From assembly GCF_030463565.1 (NCBI RefSeq), contig NC_134662.1, positions 2,108,001-2,172,000 on the forward strand: 64,000 bases of DNA, in the 5' to 3' direction. Of this stretch, positions 60,309 through 64,000 are shown piece by piece. Each line of letters opens with the position of its first letter. The first letter of the stretch is position 1. The notes below the pieces were generated by a model that was given only the letters and a program-made list of their open reading frames with translations, did not search any database and had not been told where the DNA came from. The stretch comes from Pelecanus crispus. Taxonomy: Eukaryota; Chordata; Aves; Pelecaniformes; Pelecanidae. The position numbers and the translations under genes are program-made.

Positions 60309-63300
60309 GCAGCAATAGCTGCAAACTGCCTGGATTCTCTTCTTTTTGGTCTTTTTATTATTGTTATTTGAAAAGATCATTTGCATTCCCCCCAAGCACC
60401 CCAGTCATCTTGGGGACTTTTTTGGTTTTTGTCTCCTCATCACTGCAGAAGATAATGTGCTATCAGCCCTTGCCACCTCCAGAGCTCTGCACGGCCTTAT
60501 CGGAAAGTTTTTTGTTTGCGTTGTTACCAGTTACCAGTATTTGCCTCGTTGCAGACTGAGGAACCCACCGTTCACTGCCCTTGCTTGAGGGAATCCTCTC
60601 ACGACCATATGTGAAAAAGGCTGACTTCCGTACAACGGCAAACTCCACCGCGATTGCTCCTTCTCCTGCCTCGCTGCTTAGTTTTCACCACATGCACAGC
60701 ACACCGCCAAGTCACCTGTAATTCTAACAAACGCAATCAGAGCAGTAGTAGCAACTGGTGTTTACTGTCCTGGAAGAATAATCTGAAATTTTTCACTCTA
60801 AGGGAAATGCAGCGCCTAAATTATTTGCTACTAGTGATATTGAAGGTATTTGTAAAACCTACAGCCTCATTTCTTGCGCGCTCTGGTGAAGAATCCTTTA
60901 GATAACGGTACTTGCTGTGGGTGAGTGTTGTTCAGATGTGAAGTCCACAAGAGTCCTCTTTTGTCTGGCTGGGACTATTCTTATGCTAGAAGTCTTGCTT
61001 TCCCTGCTGCCAAAAGCTTTTGCTGAATCTGTGTGCTTCAAAGGTGCAGATTCATCTCATTTGGTTAATGATGGCTCGCTAAAAGCCTGATTCAAAGCCC
61101 ACTGGAAACTATTTGAAAAGCTTGCTGACACTGGGCTTTGGACCTGGCTACCCGGGTGATGTTCACCCTGTTACAGGTAGGCAGCACAAGATCTCTACGC
61201 CATCTCACTTCCACTGACGTGGCATCCAGGTTTTGTGCTGACCCAAGAAATGCCCTACTAGACACGCCGTGCCCTCTTGGGACACCCTTTTTTCTTGGGC
61301 TCCCAGCCAGAAGCCAGATGCAAGGTAACTACTGATCTCGGTGCTGGGGCCCCAGTGTGGCTTGGGAGTAATTGTATTACAATGAAGAGTTTTAATTCTG
61401 CCTTCTACCGATGTAGTTGAAACTCAAACATTATGCAGTGGGGTCTGGTAGACCAAGGAGAGCTTCTTAGTCCTCGTAACTGATGTTAGCTGCGCAGACC
61501 TGGTCTGCGTCTGTGGAGCCAGCAGCACTTTCCTTCCATGTATGAGCAGGGAGAGATTTTTGCCTTTCTCCAAGAATCGGCTAAAGAGAGGATAAGGCTG
61601 TTGGGAGGGGTTGTTTTCCCTGAGAGCTAGCATCCGTCTCGTCCTTCATCTCCATTCTGTGCATGCACATCAGGACTCCTGTAGCCTAAGCCGTGCAATT
61701 CCCCTGTGTCCTCGGTGATCCAAGCAGCAGAGGCTGCAGTTTTTTCTTCTCCCTCAACAGCCTGCTGTGAATTTTTTCAAACCTGTCAAAACTGGGAGGT
61801 CAGTTCCCAATATTTTTATAGGGAGTGAGTGTTCAAAGTCTTCGGCCCTGAAAGTTTTGGCCGATGATCCTGTGAAGGACGGAGTGCTCCACTGCAGAGA
61901 CTTGGGAGGTGTTGGGGACCCCGAGGATCAGCCCCAGAGCCTGCCCGGCTTGGCCGGCTGGCAGATGGGATGCCAGAGATGTTACGGTGTGAGTGGAGTC
62001 ACCCCAAATTCACACTGAGTAACTGGGAAACAAAATTGGCTCCTGGAAAGGGACAGGGAGGTGGTCCTAGCTAGGTGGAATTGATTTGCAAGTGATCTTT
62101 TGAAAACTGTCTCTACATGTGCCTTATCTAATAAAATACTAGTTCACGAAGGAGAACTCTTCCTTCCACATTACCCCTGCAGAACTTCCCATTTGCTCTA
62201 TTAACTTTTCCTGTGTCAAACTCTAAATACAAAGTGAAGTACAGCTTGGAGTCTGCATGACACCTTTGTTACTAGGGCCAAAGCGAAAGCCAACACAAAT
62301 CGGAAGGCAGAGCCTCCCTGAATTTCCATTTACAAGCAACACTGACGCCCCACTGCAGAACCAGCCTTTTGCTGGGTCTGGGATATTTAACGTGCTCTGA
62401 ACACGAGGGTTTTTTTTTTTTTTTCGTGCGAGTGTGCAATGTGCTTATAAGTATGAACGCTTGAAGCCTTCGTAACAGAACACAACCTGATCGCGTTGTC
62501 AAGCTTTTAGGTGCCTTTGTCTTGTGTCAAGTGTAATTTTAAGTGTTCTTTGTCGCTTGCATCAGAGAGTGATAAAAGAACTGCCTGTCGATTAACTCCC
62601 TGGAAATACGATTGCACTACGGGGGAGTGAGGGATGGTTAATGGGGCCGAATGCGAGGTTTGCCGCACTCGGAAGCCAGAACACGGTGCACCTGTGTACC
62701 ACGCTCCCTCCAGCCCTGCCTCTCGCCATCCTCAGCCTCTTGCCAACGTTTTTCAAAAGCAATTGGTGCCTGTCCTTTTTTAGTGCGTCAGGTTGGAGAT
62801 CTCAAAGGAACCAAGAGGAGAAGCACTGCCGGGGACTCCGCATCCTGCTTCTCTTTTTTTTCTTTTTTTTTTTTTCTTTTCCTGGGGACTGTTTTGAAGC
62901 AGTCAAAATGCTTGATGCAAGGAGAAGGGGGTACTTAGGAGCCCGGCCACCAAAACGGTCGGAGCCAGACACCGAAATCGTGATCCATTAGCATACACTG
63001 CCTGAGATCTCTACAGAGCTTAAACGAACCTCTCTGGATGGGATCTGCCATCTCTCATCCCCCCTCCATCCTCCTTGATGCCAGAAACCGTAATTCCAGA
63101 AAGTTGACTCAACACGCTGCCTGAACTACCATGACTTATTTTTTTGGACTCCTCTGTATGTTTTTAAATGTTTACATTAGATTTCTAAGACTTCTTAACA
63201 CCATTAACCTGGACCTGGCTCCTGGGTTTGTTTGGCATCACGTGGCGTGTATGTGTGCGATGTTTCATGTCACTTGTGGAGTTCTGGTTTTTGTTTGTGT

Positions 63301-63345
63301 TTTTCTCCTGATCACAAGACAATAAATGCTCATCCTGTGCTTGAT
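60309..63345 (+). other. Presumed 3'UTR of SCAMP4
   Basis: About 3 kb after the stop without splice-bounded coding sequence. AATAAA signals are at 62130-62135 and 63321-63326; the latter (ACAATAAATGCTC) is followed by a GT-rich stretch and is the likely distal end. Poly(T) runs lie at about 62411-62424 and 62855-62879. The extent is inferred. Confidence 0.55.
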
Positions 63346-64000
63346 GAGAAGAACTGGCCATGTTAGAGAAGTGTGTCTGTTCCTAGGTAACCGGAGTTAT
63401 CTGGCAGAGGGAAATGGCGAAATCTCTTATTTTCCTCCAAAGTCTCCCACCACATGTTGTTTTTTCCTTAAAAGAACAGCATGTTTACGGACGAAGCTCA
63501 TCCCCTGTGCTGGGGACTGGCGCGACAGTGGCACGCTGTGGTTTGTACTCTTACAGATGCCTGCTAAGCGTTTACCAAAGGTGCTGCCATTATTCTCATT
63601 TTCTAAGGAAGGGAACGGAGAGCAGAGGTGTGGGTGGTGGTGAGAAAGTCGTATCATCCGAGCGCTGGGGTCAAGGTCTTTTTCCTGGCCTCTCCTTAGC
63701 AGTGCAGAGACTCGCACCAGCCCCTTGCAGTACTGGCTTCTGCCTTCTCCAGTTTATTGCCCGGAAGGAGATCATTATCCCTGGAGTGAACGGGCTGTTT
63801 GACAGCGAAGGTGAGTTGAATCGCTCTATTTAGCACATAGCTGAATTTATTGCCCCAAATTACCATATTGTGGCTACATACCCCAATTCCGCTCCGTAGC
63901 AGATATTTAATCCTAAAAGAGCCGTTTTCATCACAGCCGCTCGCTAGGACGTCTGCTACTCCCAATGTCTTCTTTAGCTCCAAAAGCCTTGGCCAGGTAC
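63346..64000. other. Flank downstream of SCAMP4 with one exon-like segment
   Basis: At 63753-63810 a 58-bp segment is bounded by a good acceptor (CTGCCTTCTCCAG) and a perfect donor (CGAAG|GTGAGT). It has an open frame, but I recognise no protein. In human the next gene after SCAMP4 is CSNK1G2 in the same orientation, with untranslated first exons, so this could be one of those or an alternative 3' exon of SCAMP4. It could also be chance. Confidence 0.3.

Overview
This is vertebrate nuclear DNA, almost certainly from a bird. A CR1 LINE 3' tail with the ATTCTATG terminal repeat lies at 8203-8293. A second CR1 copy is nested in an avian-type endogenous-retroviral LTR at 44869-46505. The left 40 kb is very GC-rich, full of CpG islands and G-rich minisatellites, as on avian microchromosomes. 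All genes are split by introns with consensus GT-AG sites, so few long ORFs are real.

Layout. (1) 1-4090, minus strand: the 5' part of a ZFAND5/ZFAND6-type A20/AN1 zinc-finger gene, with a CpG-island promoter at about 3430-4090, an untranslated first exon and the first coding exon (A20 finger, 1779-1952). The AN1 part lies beyond the left edge. (2) 4085-5420: a minisatellite with a unit of about 45 bp. (3) 5421-20500: a long non-coding stretch, probably upstream regulatory DNA of the next gene, with AT-rich islands carrying homeodomain, X-box and ROR-element motifs and two large arrays. (4) 21375-33858, plus strand: a complete ROR-family nuclear receptor (465 codons, ten coding exons), with a 3'UTR to about 37650. 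(5) 40440-63340, plus strand: complete SCAMP4 (229 codons, six coding exons) from a CpG-island promoter with two ZNF143/SBS-like sites. Intron 1 holds a 71-75-bp minisatellite and the LTR/CR1 nest. (6) 63340-64000: flanking DNA with one unassigned exon-like segment.

Main point. The receptor resembles RORB more than RORA or RORC across the DNA-binding domain, hinge and ligand-binding domain, and begins with the same MRA exon as human RORB. Its neighbour is SCAMP4 (human 19p13.3), not the 9q21 neighbours of RORB. A ZFAND5/6 homologue sits on its other side. RORB is near ZFAND5 on human 9q21, and RORA shares 15q with ZFAND6, SCAMP2 and SCAMP5. The window therefore looks like the fourth member of a whole-genome-duplication paralogon, carrying a ROR and a ZFAND copy that I know of in no mammal. 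The reading frames and splice sites are seen directly; the fourth-ohnologue status is inference.

I see no operon-like logic. The genes are independent: a ubiquitin-binding stress-type protein, a transcription factor and a vesicle membrane protein. ROR-element matches around the receptor gene suggest self- or cross-regulation by ROR/REV-ERB.
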